Source: an uncultured Butyrivibrio sp.
GTDB lineage: Bacteria; Bacillota; Clostridia; Lachnospirales; Lachnospiraceae
Length of the DNA stretch: 64,000 nt
Direction: 5' to 3'
NCBI GenBank assembly: GCA_910577605.1
Contig: CAJTON010000007.1
Span: 1 to 64,000, forward strand
Part shown: in pieces, positions 18,184 through 27,022 of the stretch
Numbering within the stretch: position 1 is the first letter of the stretch
How the letters are laid out: the number at the start of each line of letters is the position of its first letter
Position numbers and translations under genes: made by a program
Notes under the pieces: generated by a model
What the model was told of the DNA's origin: nothing
Databases searched by the model: none
The model's input: only the letters and a program-made list of their open reading frames with translations

Positions 18184-19461
18184 ATGGATAGGTATGATTT
18201 GCTTTTGTACGGGAAAAAATGGGATAAAAACGTTATTGACACTATGTTTGAGCTGGCGGGAGGACGCTTCGCGTCAAAGGGAGATATGCAGGCTTCGGTC
18301 AATTCATGTATCGGACATATACTTGAGCTTTCCGAAAAAATGGGCTTCAAGGGCAATCTGTGGCAGGATTATATAGCTTATCTTATCGCTTTTGACGAGA
18401 ACGCGTTCAGCATTTCCTGCGAGAGACGGGGATATGTACCGGGCGGGATAAACAGGGCGGCTATGCTTGATTTTGAAGTGCTTCGCGAGCTTTTTGGCGT
18501 GGATCTGCGGGATTTTGACAGCGAAAACGACACCTGTCTGTCGATTCTGCTGGATTTTGAGAATAATAATGAAACGGAGAAGTATTTTAATAAGAGGATA
18601 CGCGACAGGATAATAAAGCTTGCCTCGGCGCTTGCGGCGTCGGACAGCACGGAGAAATTCTTTGACGCGGTTTGCGCTTTTTATAGAGAAATAGGCGTAG
18701 GCTGCCTCGGAATGTTCAAGGCGTTTCGGATAGGACAGGAGGGGACGGAGCTTGAACCTGTCATAAGCACGGAGCATATAAGGCTTTCGCATCTTATCGG
18801 ATACGAGCTGCAGAAAAAGAAGCTGACCGACAACACCGAGGCGTTTCTTGCCGGAAGAAGCGCGAATAACGTGCTGCTTTTCGGCGATAGCGGGACTGGC
18901 AAATCCTCAAGCATAAAAGCTCTGCTCAACGAATATTATGACAGGGGCTTAAGGATGGTAGAGATCTATAAGCATCAGTTCAAGCAGCTTTCCTCCGTGA
19001 TAAATCAGATAAAGGACAGGAACTATAAATTTATAATTTTTATGGACGATCTGTCTTTTGAGGAATTTGAGATAGAATATAAGTATCTCAAGGCGGTTAT
19101 CGAGGGAGGGCTTGAGAAGAAGCCGGATAACGTGCTGATCTACGCGACCTCCAACAGACGGCACCTTGTGCGGGAGAAATTTTCCGACAAGGAGGAAACG
19201 GACGACGAGATCCATTCAAGGGATACGGTACAGGAGAAGCTTTCCCTTGCGTCGCGTTTCGGGGTGTCGATTTATTACGGTTCTCCGGATAAAAAACAGT
19301 TTAACGAGATCGTGAGAAAAATAGCCCTCAGAAATAATATAGATGTAGACGAGGAAGAGCTTCTTTCCGAGGCGAACAAGTGGGAGCTTTCACACGGCGG
19401 GCTGTCGGGAAGGACGGCTCAGCAGTTTATCAATTATCTCGGAAGCAATTATGAAGTATGA
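18184..19461 (+). CDS. DUF815-family AAA-type ATPase
   Basis: A 425-residue protein with a C-terminal P-loop ATPase. The Walker A GDSGTGKSS is at about residues 234-242 and FIIFMDDLSFEEFE supplies Walker B. YATSNRRHLVREKF is the sensor stretch, strongly conserved in DUF815. The N-terminal 200 residues are variable and unassigned. Biological role is unknown. AGGGAGA before the ATG at 18184 supports the start, 31 nt after pheA; ppx follows after 14 nt. The gene therefore bridges aromatic amino acid and polyphosphate genes, likely in one transcript. Confidence 0.8.
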   Translation: MDRYDLLLYGKKWDKNVIDTMFELAGGRFASKGDMQASVNSCIGHILELSEKMGFKGNLWQDYIAYLIAFDENAFSISCERRGYVPGGINRAAMLDFEVLRELFGVDLRDFDSENDTCLSILLDFENNNETEKYFNKRIRDRIIKLASALAASDSTEKFFDAVCAFYREIGVGCLGMFKAFRIGQEGTELEPVISTEHIRLSHLIGYELQKKKLTDNTEAFLAGRSANNVLLFGDSGTGKSSSIKALLNEYYDRGLRMVEIYKHQFKQLSSVINQIKDRNYKFIIFMDDLSFEEFEIEYKYLKAVIEGGLEKKPDNVLIYATSNRRHLVREKFSDKEETDDEIHSRDTVQEKLSLASRFGVSIYYGSPDKKQFNEIVRKIALRNNIDVDEEELLSEANKWELSHGGLSGRTAQQFINYLGSNYEV

Positions 19462-19475
19462 CAGAGGTGTGACAT

Positions 19476-21002
19476 ATGGCGGTTACGACATTTGCGGCGA
19501 TAGATATCGGCTCCTACGAAGTGGAGATGGTGATCTATGAAATCGGTACAAAAGGAATAAAGCAGCTGGACCATGTGCGGCATATCATCGCGCTTGGCAG
19601 CGATACCTACAAAAACAAGTCGGTGAGCTATAAGCTCGTGGACGAGCTTTGCGAGGTCCTGTACGATTTTGTAAAAATGATGAGCACATACAGGGTGCGG
19701 GACTGCAGGATCTTTGCGACCAGCGCGATAAGGGAATCCGGCAACGCGCTCAATATAATAGACAGAATAAAGGTGCGCACAGGTCTTGACGTGGAGATAT
19801 TCAGCAATTCGGAGCAGCGTCTTATCATGTACGAGGCTGTAGCGTCGCGCAGGGACGGCTTCAATTCGCTGATAGAAAAGGGCGTGGCTATGGCGGACGT
19901 CGGCTCCGGAAGCTCGCAGGTATCGCTCTTTGACCACGGTTCCCTCATAACGACGCAGAACGTGCGTCTCGGAGCGATGCGCGTAAACGAAAAGCTTGAG
20001 GATATTCTTCAGAATTCCGCGAGCGATCTGTCGATAATGGAGGAGTATATCGACACGGATATAGAGGTGCTGAAGCATCTTTTCATAAAGGAGCGCAAAA
20101 TAGAATGCCTTATCGCGGTGGGCGACGGCATCAACTGGTTCATGAGCCGCATAGGTGAGGACAGGAGCAAGGAATATTATACAAGGGACGAATTTATAGA
20201 GATATATCACCGTTTTTATCTTATGGGAAATTCGGCTGAGAGGCTCGGCATTTCAAAAGAGTTTGCCGAGGTGATACTGCCGAGTATAATGATTTACAAA
20301 AAAATACTCGACGTAACGGACGCGCAGACCTTATGGATACCCGGAGTTAGACTCTGCGACGGGATCGCCGCGGAGTACGCTGTGAAGGTGAAGAAGACCG
20401 AGGTTTTCGACCACGATTTTACGGCGGATATTCTTGCGGCGGCTAGAAATATTTCCAAGAGGTATTCGTGGAACAAGGAGCATGTCAAATTTGTCGAGAA
20501 GAATTCGCTCGCGGTTTTTGACGCCGCCAAAAAGATACACGGACTTGGCAAGAGGGAGCGGCTTCTTTTGCAGATCGCGTGCATACTGCACGACTGCGGA
20601 CAGTATATCAGTATGCTTTATCCCGCGGAATGCTCGTACAATATCGTTATGTCGACCGAAATAATCGGGCTTTCGCATCTCGAGCGCGAGATAGTCGCCA
20701 ATATCGTAAAATATACCACGATAGATTTTGACGCCAGCCATGAGCTTGCGGCGGTGATGGACAGCGAGGCTTATCTCACTGTATCGAAGCTTACCGCGAT
20801 AATAAAGATCGGCAATACTCTTGACCGCGGTCACAGACAGAAATTCAGGAACAGCACATACGAGGTCAAGGACAGGGAGCTGAGGATCACTGCCCGCACT
20901 TTTGAGGATATTACGATAGAGAAGGGTCTGCTCTGCGGCGGAATAACCTTGTTTGAACAGGTATACGGACTGAAGCCGGTCATCATACAGAAAAGAAGAT
21001 AG
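19476..21002 (+). CDS. ppx: Ppx/GppA-family phosphatase (exopolyphosphatase)
   Basis: A 508-residue protein with an actin/hexokinase-like Ppx/GppA domain, opening AAIDIGSYEVEMVIYE and containing FATSAIRESGNA and ADVGSGSSQVSLF. The C-terminal 200 residues form an HD-like helical domain (ACILHDCGQYIS). It would hydrolyse polyphosphate or pppGpp. Only 11 nt separate it from the polyphosphate kinase gene, so synthesis and breakdown enzymes are encoded together. Specificity for polyphosphate is inferred from that adjacency. Confidence 0.88.
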   Translation: MAVTTFAAIDIGSYEVEMVIYEIGTKGIKQLDHVRHIIALGSDTYKNKSVSYKLVDELCEVLYDFVKMMSTYRVRDCRIFATSAIRESGNALNIIDRIKVRTGLDVEIFSNSEQRLIMYEAVASRRDGFNSLIEKGVAMADVGSGSSQVSLFDHGSLITTQNVRLGAMRVNEKLEDILQNSASDLSIMEEYIDTDIEVLKHLFIKERKIECLIAVGDGINWFMSRIGEDRSKEYYTRDEFIEIYHRFYLMGNSAERLGISKEFAEVILPSIMIYKKILDVTDAQTLWIPGVRLCDGIAAEYAVKVKKTEVFDHDFTADILAAARNISKRYSWNKEHVKFVEKNSLAVFDAAKKIHGLGKRERLLLQIACILHDCGQYISMLYPAECSYNIVMSTEIIGLSHLEREIVANIVKYTTIDFDASHELAAVMDSEAYLTVSKLTAIIKIGNTLDRGHRQKFRNSTYEVKDRELRITARTFEDITIEKGLLCGGITLFEQVYGLKPVIIQKRR

Positions 21003-21013
21003 GAGGAAGGATA

Positions 21014-23137
21014 ATGGCAGATAATCAGAAAGAATACGGCGCGGAATATTTTTTTAACAGGGAGCTGTCATGGATAGAATTTAACGCGAGAGTTCTGGCG
21101 GAGGCTAGGGATAAGTCCAATCCTCTTTTTGAAAGACTGAAATTTTTGAGTATAACCGCCTCCAATTTTGACGAGTTTTTTATGATAAGAGTGGCGTCCT
21201 TAAAGGATATGGTGAACGCGGGCTACGATAAAAAGGATATATCGGGAATGAAGCCGCAAAAGCAGCTTGACGCTATCCTTTCAAGGGTGCATGATTTCGT
21301 GAACACGCAGTATTCGACTTATAACCGTTCGCTCCTTCCCCAGCTGAAAAGCAGCGGACTTACCATACTTGGCGGCTTTGAGGATATGACGGAGGAACAG
21401 AAAATATTCTGCGACAGGTATTTTATGGAGGAGGTCTATCCGGTGCTCACGCCGATGGCGGTGGACTCCTCAAGACCTTTTCCGCTTATACGCAACAAAT
21501 CTCTCAATATCGCCGCGCTCCTTAAAAAGAAAAACGGCGACGAGGAGCTGGAGTTTGCCACGGTGCAGGTGCCTCAGGGACTTCCCCGCTTCGTGGAGCT
21601 GCCTGAAAGCGACGGGATGCGCTGCGTTATCCTGCTTGAAAATATCATAGAGAAATATGTGGATAAGCTTTTCCTCAACTATGATATAATCACCTATTCG
21701 CCTTACCGCGTAATGCGAAACGCGGATCTGGATATAGAGGAGGACGAGGCGGCGGACCTTTTAAAGGAAATAGAGCGCCAGATAAAGAAGCGCCAGTGGG
21801 GAGAGGCTATACGTCTTGAGATTCAGGATAAAATGGATAAGCGTCTTCTTAAAATATTAAAGAAAGAATTAAAGATCGAGGACAGCTCGATCTACGAGAT
21901 CAACGGACCGCTTGACCTTACTTTCCTTATGAAGCTTTACGGTCTTGACGGATTTGATTCGCTGAAGGAAAAGGCTCATGTGCCGCAGCCTGTTCCTGAG
22001 CTTGCGGCGGGCGGAAATATTTTTGACGCGATACGACGGGGGGATATTCTTATGCATCACCCTTATCAGAGTTTTGAGCCTGTCGTCGATTTTGTGCGTC
22101 AGGCGGCGAACGACCCTAAGGTGCTTGCAATAAAGCAGACGCTTTACCGTGTCAGCGGAAATTCTCCTATAATCGCTTCGCTCGCGAGAGCGGCTGAGAA
22201 CGGCAAACAGGTGTCGGTACTTGTTGAGCTAAAGGCGCGATTCGATGAGGAAAACAATATAATATGGGCGCGCAAGCTTGAGCAGGCGGGCTGCCATGTC
22301 ATATACGGTCTTGTCGGACTCAAGACGCACTGCAAAATAACGCTGGTCGTGCGCCGCGAGGAGGAAGGCATAAGGCGTTATGTGCATCTTGGCACAGGCA
22401 ATTACAACGACTCCACCGCCAAGCTTTATACGGACCTCGGTATGTTTACATGCAGCCAGCCGATAGGAGAGGACGCGACCGCCGTGTTCAATATGCTTTC
22501 GGGCTATTCGGAGCCTTTGGGCTGGAACCGGCTTTCGCTTGCTCCGCTTTGGCTGCGCGACCGTTTTCTTTATCTCATTAACCGTGAAAAAGAACACGCC
22601 CTTGAGGGAAGGGACGCATATATAATCGCCAAAATGAATTCGCTCTGCGACAAAAAAATCATCTCCGCCCTTTACGACGCTTCGCGCGCCGGAGTGAATA
22701 TCCGCCTTATAGTCAGGGGCATATGCTGTCTTGTTCCCGGAATCGAGGGAGTGAGCGAGAATATAGAAGTGCGCTCCATCGTCGGGACATATCTTGAGCA
22801 CAGCCGTATTTTCTGCTTCGGCAACAACGGTCAGGAGGAGATCTATATGGGCAGCTGCGACTGGATGCCTAGAAATCTTGACCGCCGCGTGGAGATACTT
22901 TTTCCCGTCGAAAACAGGCAGCTAAAGGAGAGCGTGCGTCATATCCTCGACGTGCAGCTTGCCGACAATGTGAAAAGCCGTTTCCTGGGTAAAAACGGCG
23001 ATTACGCAAAGCAGCCGCGCACCGGCTCAAAGAAGGTTATCTCGCAGAAGGTGTTCTGCGCGGAGGCGGACGCTTTGGTAAAAAATGACGAAGAAGCGGA
23101 AGGGAACACGAGAGTTTTTATCCCGCTTGAGAAATAA
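21014..23137 (+). CDS. ppk1: Polyphosphate kinase 1
   Basis: A 707-residue enzyme that polymerises the gamma-phosphate of ATP into inorganic polyphosphate. The N-terminal FFNRELSWIEFNARVL and SNFDEFFMIRVA are hallmarks, and His458 in YVHLGTGNYN is the expected autophosphorylated histidine of the phospholipase-D-like core. VELKARFDEENNI and MGSCDWMPRNLDRRVE are also conserved. GGAGGAAGG lies just before the ATG. Length and motifs are normal. Polyphosphate is linked to stress tolerance and sporulation in Firmicutes. Confidence 0.96.
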   Translation: MADNQKEYGAEYFFNRELSWIEFNARVLAEARDKSNPLFERLKFLSITASNFDEFFMIRVASLKDMVNAGYDKKDISGMKPQKQLDAILSRVHDFVNTQYSTYNRSLLPQLKSSGLTILGGFEDMTEEQKIFCDRYFMEEVYPVLTPMAVDSSRPFPLIRNKSLNIAALLKKKNGDEELEFATVQVPQGLPRFVELPESDGMRCVILLENIIEKYVDKLFLNYDIITYSPYRVMRNADLDIEEDEAADLLKEIERQIKKRQWGEAIRLEIQDKMDKRLLKILKKELKIEDSSIYEINGPLDLTFLMKLYGLDGFDSLKEKAHVPQPVPELAAGGNIFDAIRRGDILMHHPYQSFEPVVDFVRQAANDPKVLAIKQTLYRVSGNSPIIASLARAAENGKQVSVLVELKARFDEENNIIWARKLEQAGCHVIYGLVGLKTHCKITLVVRREEEGIRRYVHLGTGNYNDSTAKLYTDLGMFTCSQPIGEDATAVFNMLSGYSEPLGWNRLSLAPLWLRDRFLYLINREKEHALEGRDAYIIAKMNSLCDKKIISALYDASRAGVNIRLIVRGICCLVPGIEGVSENIEVRSIVGTYLEHSRIFCFGNNGQEEIYMGSCDWMPRNLDRRVEILFPVENRQLKESVRHILDVQLADNVKSRFLGKNGDYAKQPRTGSKKVISQKVFCAEADALVKNDEEAEGNTRVFIPLEK

Positions 23138-23154
23138 TTATAGAAAAAAATATG

Positions 23155-23185
23155 CCGCGCCGTTCTTTGACAAAGAGCCGCGCGG
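23155..23185. terminator. Convergent terminator between ppk1 and the PHP gene
   Basis: CCGCGCCG (23155-23162) pairs with CCGCGCGG (23178-23185) with one mismatch, and inner TTCTTTG/CAAAGAG extends the stem. On the minus strand the stem is followed by a run of T (the A-run at 23144-23150), so it best terminates the PHP gene; it may also act on ppk1. Confidence 0.65.
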
Positions 23186-23209
23186 TATAATATTGTCCGG
23201 AAGCTAATA

Positions 23210-24061
23210 TTACGTAAAGTCCCGGCTTTCTGCCCGTAAAGCCTCCATATAGGACGCGCTTATGCATAGATTGCCGCAGCCGTTTCCCAGACTGATATGA
23301 GGCTTGTTTGCGCCGTGGAAATCCGAGCCTCCCGATTCAAGCAATCCGAATTCGCGCGCGAGCTTACGGACGTTAAGCTCGTCGAAGCCGCGGTAGGTGG
23401 AGTACATGGTCTCGATTCCGGTAAGTCCGAGGCTTTTAAGCTCCGAGCAAAGTGCGCGCAGTTCACCCGAAGTCAGTCTGTAGAGCAGAGGGTGAGCCAG
23501 AACGGACACTCCGCCCGCCGTTTGTATAAGGCTTATCGCCTCCTTTGGATCTTTAAGCTCCTTCGGGACGTAAAGAGGCATTCCCTGACCGAGGTATTTG
23601 GAAAAAGCCTCGGCATTGTCTTTGACATATCCTTTTTTCACCATGTATGAGGCAAAATGGGCTCTTGTGATAATACTGCCGGGAAACATGGAACGGATTT
23701 CATCTATATTCGCGGGAAAGCCGTATTCATTAAAGCGCTCGACAAGCTCAAGGTTGCGGCGTTTTCGGCGATCCGTCTCGCTGCCTAGCGCGCTTACGAA
23801 ATTTTTATCCGTATAGTCCAGAAAAAGACCTACGATATGGATCTCCTTGTCCTTGTAGCAGGTGCTTATCTCTATTCCCGGAACGACCTCTATTCCACAG
23901 GCGGTTCCGGCGGCGATAGCCTCCGGTACGCCGGAAACGGTGTCGTGGTCGGTGAGCGCGAAGGCTAAAAGTCCTGCTTTTTTAGCCTCCTTTACAAGTT
24001 CGGAAGGCGACAGAGTGCCGTCGGAGGCGTTGGAATGTACGTGCAAGTCTACTATATTCAT
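23210..24061 (-). CDS. PHP-domain phosphoesterase
   Basis: A 283-residue PHP protein. It opens with the metal-binding DLHVHSNASDGTLSPSELV, followed by ALTDHDTVSG, EVVPGIEIS and, near the end, SGGSDFHGANKP. These match the TrpH/YciV group, several of which are 3',5'-nucleoside bisphosphate phosphatases or 5'-3' RNA exonucleases (RNase AM); the exact substrate is inferred only by family. GAGGAG seven nt before the minus-strand ATG at 24061 sets the start. It is convergent with ppk1. Confidence 0.85.
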   Translation of the reverse strand: MNIVDLHVHSNASDGTLSPSELVKEAKKAGLLAFALTDHDTVSGVPEAIAAGTACGIEVVPGIEISTCYKDKEIHIVGLFLDYTDKNFVSALGSETDRRKRRNLELVERFNEYGFPANIDEIRSMFPGSIITRAHFASYMVKKGYVKDNAEAFSKYLGQGMPLYVPKELKDPKEAISLIQTAGGVSVLAHPLLYRLTSGELRALCSELKSLGLTGIETMYSTYRGFDELNVRKLAREFGLLESGGSDFHGANKPHISLGNGCGNLCISASYMEALRAESRDFT

Positions 24062-24347
24062 ATAAATTCTCCTCAAAAAAGCGCAAAAATTGTCGAAATT
24101 TGCTATGGAATAATTGAAAACCATATGCTATAATATGTAAGAAGGTTGCAGAAAGGATATCAGAGATATTTTTGCAGCCATGTACGCAAAGTTAATATTT
24201 TATACTAGAATTATAGAGGCAGTCTGTGTTTTTTTCAAGACATGTTTTTTACCGTTAGTTCGTTTGCAGGCTGTATTTTCGTTTTGTGTAACTTTTTGAT
24301 TAAGTTTATTGTCCAAGCCGGTTTACGCCGGTCAGAGGTTCGTATAT

Positions 24348-25742
24348 ATGATAAATAGAAGACTGTTCAGTTGCTTTGTTTCCGCAGCGTTTTCTGCTTG
24401 CGGGAACGGCAGCTCTTACGTTGATATGAAGGAATCGGATTCATATCACGTTCTTGATTATTCCACGGAGGATACGGCAGATATAACTGTGCCTTCTGGG
24501 GATAGTAATGTCACGACGGAGGAAAGCGTTACCGCGACGGGCGGCGAGGACCGTACGGAAACCGTTTCTTTCGGAACTTCCACAGACGCTACAAGCGAAT
24601 ATGTTACCGACGGTCAGGACGCGTCTTCGGGCGGGGACTCTTCAAGCGCGCCTTCGGATAAAAAAACAGTCCCTTCTGACGATACCGCCGCTTCACAGGA
24701 AACGACCGCGCAGATGCCTGAAACGTCCGAAGCAGGCAAAGAGACTACTCCGACAGATTCAGGTGAGAAGGAAAGCTCCGAGGCTTTTCAGGTCCGGAAT
24801 CCCGTTCAGCCGATAGACCATTCCGTGGAGTTTGTGTTCAAGATTCCGGGATATACGGGCAAAAATTACTATGATCTGTATCTTAACGACGGTTTTGTTC
24901 CGGTTGACAGCGCTGAAAGTCTGAAGACGTACTGCAGCGGCGAGCTGCTTACCTTGGAACGCGGGGATAAATCTATCAATTACATAATAACGACGCAGGG
25001 TTTGTTTGACGATATTGTAGCAGGGCTTGCAAAGATGGATGAGAAGGCGTCGGAAAGCAAGGACATCAAGGATATATTCGCGAGGGATTCATATTTATAC
25101 GATCAGCTCGGTCTTGACTATCAGACGTATTACAGCCGCGGATTTGCTATTTTCAAGATCAGGAAAATGGGAGACGTAGGGAGCGGAAAGCATTCCATTT
25201 ATGCTATTTACTACTATTCATACGAGGACGCGCAGCAGGCGGCTTTAGTTGACGATATTGTGAAACGCGTGACCAAGGAGTTTACCGGAAGCGATTACGA
25301 CAAGCTTCTTTCGGCATACGACTATCTGTGCGGTAAGGCTGTCTACAGCAATGACGCGGATTCGTACGAAGCTCATTCCGCATACGGAGCATTGGTTTCC
25401 GGTAAAGCGGTGTGTGAGGGATATGCCAAGGCGTATAAACTGCTGCTTGATAATATGGGTATTTCCAATTATATTGCAATTAATTCTACACATGCATGGA
25501 ATATTGTTATGTATAAAGGTGAATGGTATTTTATTGATGTGACAAACGGAGATTTCAATTCCTGTCATGCCTATTTCATGTTGGGCGGAGACGTGCTTTA
25601 TAGCAAAAATAGTATGGTTATAGATAGCTATATTTTTACATCGGATTCAATTGCGTATTACGGATATACTGACGGAAATAATACTGATAAAAATACACTT
25701 GCTAGGAAATCAATCTCTGACAGAGATATAGTTCGTAAGTAG
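24348..25742 (+). CDS. Transglutaminase-like lipoprotein
   Basis: A 464-residue predicted lipoprotein. The short signal ends in FSAC, with the lipid-attached Cys at residue 18. Residues about 35-150 are a low-complexity Ser/Thr/Asp/Glu linker suited to spanning the cell wall. The C-terminal half has a transglutaminase/protease core: Cys356 in AVCEGYAKA, His382 in THAWN and Asp397 in YFIDVT form the triad. Such proteins are thought to be surface proteases or cross-linkers; the target is unknown. The ATG at 24348 follows AGAGG by 10 nt. The last 300 nt are more AT-rich than the rest. Confidence 0.82.
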   Translation: MINRRLFSCFVSAAFSACGNGSSYVDMKESDSYHVLDYSTEDTADITVPSGDSNVTTEESVTATGGEDRTETVSFGTSTDATSEYVTDGQDASSGGDSSSAPSDKKTVPSDDTAASQETTAQMPETSEAGKETTPTDSGEKESSEAFQVRNPVQPIDHSVEFVFKIPGYTGKNYYDLYLNDGFVPVDSAESLKTYCSGELLTLERGDKSINYIITTQGLFDDIVAGLAKMDEKASESKDIKDIFARDSYLYDQLGLDYQTYYSRGFAIFKIRKMGDVGSGKHSIYAIYYYSYEDAQQAALVDDIVKRVTKEFTGSDYDKLLSAYDYLCGKAVYSNDADSYEAHSAYGALVSGKAVCEGYAKAYKLLLDNMGISNYIAINSTHAWNIVMYKGEWYFIDVTNGDFNSCHAYFMLGGDVLYSKNSMVIDSYIFTSDSIAYYGYTDGNNTDKNTLARKSISDRDIVRK

Positions 25743-25767
25743 AATTATAAAAGAAATTAATTTTTTC

Positions 25768-25796
25768 TTGATTCAAAAAATACGTTATAGTATAAT
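25768..25796 (+). promoter_or_regulatory. Sigma-A promoter of the zinc-ribbon gene
   Basis: TTGATT (25768-25773) and TATAAT (25791-25796) with a 17-nt spacer lie 40 nt upstream of the ATG. Confidence 0.7.
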
Positions 25797-25836
25797 TTTG
25801 GAAACAAGGATAATAAATGTCAGGGAGGAACTTGGA

Positions 25837-26670
25837 ATGAAGTATTGTGGTAAATGCGGCAGACAGATGGACGACGGGGACAATTTCTGCCCGTCCTGCG
25901 GCGCGCCGCACGCGGACAGGCCTGTTGGACAGTCGTTTTCGGAGTATGCGGACAAACAGGAAGAAACGAAACGGGAACACGGAGCGTCGGTTTCGGCAAG
26001 TCCGTCATACACATATGACACTTCGGACGGTTCGCGTCCCATGTATACCTATGATACTCAGAGCGCTGAACAGCAGTTTCAGAATATTTACACACAGAGT
26101 ACGCAGCAGGATAAGAATACCGGCATGGTAAGAAAAAAGAAGCCAAGATCGGGACGCAGGCTCATTCCCGTATTTGCGGCGGCAGCGGCGCTCATGATTT
26201 TGTTCCTTGTTTTCTTTTTCAGATGCGTGGTCGGCAGCGGCAGCCTTACCAAAAACGGAGCCGTAAAGGCTTACTATGAAGCGCTTCAGACAAAAGACGG
26301 AGAGAAGCTGCTTGACGCTACGGTATCCAACAGTATGCTTGACGCGCTTGAGGAGAAGTCGGGCTTTACAAAGAAACACATAATACGTCTTATGAAAGCG
26401 AAAATGACGGCTTCAAGCACCGACGGCAAATACAGACATACCAAGATCACTGATACAGAGAAATACAGTAAGAGCGATATAGAAGATGTTCTTGATACGC
26501 TTGAGAGGCAGACGGGCGAAAGGATAAGCATCAGCGCGATGTGCAAAGTCGAGATCGAGTATGACTCCTGGAATTCTTATTATGAACAGTGGGTGGAGAC
26601 GAGCGGAAAGCTTGTCCTGTATAAATCCGGGGGCAACTGGTATGTATTTCCGGACAGTCTGGATTTTTAA
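25837..26670 (+). CDS. Zinc-ribbon single-pass membrane protein
   Basis: A 277-residue protein with an N-terminal zinc ribbon (Cys4, Cys7, Cys18, Cys21), a polar Tyr/Thr/Gln-rich cytoplasmic linker and a basic patch. A transmembrane helix follows at about 110-130, then a roughly 145-residue outside domain resembling the NTF2-like or DUF4878 folds often found after such anchors. Function is not known; related proteins are common and poorly characterised in Clostridia. GGGAGG eight nt before the ATG at 25837 selects this start over an in-frame codon within the promoter. Confidence 0.7.
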   Translation: MKYCGKCGRQMDDGDNFCPSCGAPHADRPVGQSFSEYADKQEETKREHGASVSASPSYTYDTSDGSRPMYTYDTQSAEQQFQNIYTQSTQQDKNTGMVRKKKPRSGRRLIPVFAAAAALMILFLVFFFRCVVGSGSLTKNGAVKAYYEALQTKDGEKLLDATVSNSMLDALEEKSGFTKKHIIRLMKAKMTASSTDGKYRHTKITDTEKYSKSDIEDVLDTLERQTGERISISAMCKVEIEYDSWNSYYEQWVETSGKLVLYKSGGNWYVFPDSLDF

Positions 26671-26697
26671 GAATGATTAATTTATAATAAAAAACAG

Positions 26698-26726
26698 TTG
26701 ACAAATTTATCCAACGGTGTTAGCTT
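26698..26726 (+). promoter_or_regulatory. Promoter of the leader-exporter unit
   Basis: A consensus TTGACA (26698-26703) is followed after 17 nt by TAGCTT (26721-26726), a weak -10; a TTTAAT at 26725 is an alternative. It precedes the leader ORF by about 55 nt. Confidence 0.45.
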
Positions 26727-26782
26727 TAATAAAGACACTGTTTGGTTTTGCAGTATCAAATAAGCTTAAGGAGGTAGGAACT

Positions 26783-26863
26783 ATGATTAAAACCGTTAAA
26801 TTTACATTTGATTCAGATAATTTTGACCATTCAGTTACAGCCTGCCTCGTAATACGCAGTTAA
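26783..26863 (+). CDS. 26-residue leader peptide upstream of an ABC exporter
   Basis: ATG at 26783 opens a 26-codon ORF ending TAA at 26861-26863, preceded by AAGGAGG at a good distance. The product starts MIKTVKFTFDSD and ends TACLVIRS. It resembles no enzyme, and its 3' codons (26839-26848) can pair with the 3' arm of the following terminator. The exporter genes begin 160 nt downstream. Layout matches a translated attenuator leader, as for bmrB before bmrCD in Bacillus subtilis. TAAGCTTA, which is self-complementary, occurs both before the ribosome site (26761) and at the stop codon (26861). Being a mature secreted peptide is less likely. Confidence 0.65.
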   Translation: MIKTVKFTFDSDNFDHSVTACLVIRS

Positions 26864-26894
26864 GCTTATCTTCTGACATGATTTTTTAGATATA

Positions 26895-26995
26895 AGCCCA
26901 TGGGTAATACGCCGCAGTCTGTAACAGGACGGCGGCTTTTGTTTTGTATCGGCATACGCGGAACATGAACATTATTTTACCCGTGGGCTGTTTTT
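26895..26995 (+). promoter_or_regulatory. Long-range inverted repeat enclosing the attenuator
   Basis: AGCCCATGGGTAA (26895-26907) and TTACCCGTGGGCT (26977-26989) are complementary over 13 positions with one G-U type pair, and TTTTT follows at 26991-26995. It encloses the first terminator and ends 27 nt before the exporter ATG, so it may be a second terminator or part of the RNA switch. Confidence 0.5.
26911..26946 (+). terminator. Intrinsic terminator (attenuator) after the leader ORF
   Basis: GCCGC (26911-26915) pairs with GCGGC (26932-26936). After one mismatch, four more pairs close a 6-nt loop, and TTTTGTTTT follows. Its 3' arm (26928-26937) is also complementary to leader codons at 26839-26848, with two bulges, giving an alternative antiterminator. 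Confidence 0.7.
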
Positions 26996-27022
26996 ATAAG
27001 AATGAATATTGGAGGAGGAATT

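Noticed and set aside
24140..24347. Possible cyclic-di-GMP riboswitch before the transglutaminase gene (ACGCAAAG at 24184)
   Set aside because: The short match lacks the flanking stems, tetraloop and receptor of the GEMM-I fold; likely chance.
26783..26863. The 26-residue peptide as a RiPP precursor exported by the neighbouring ABC pair
   Set aside because: No modification enzyme or C39 protease domain is present, and the following terminator and alternative pairing fit an attenuator leader better.
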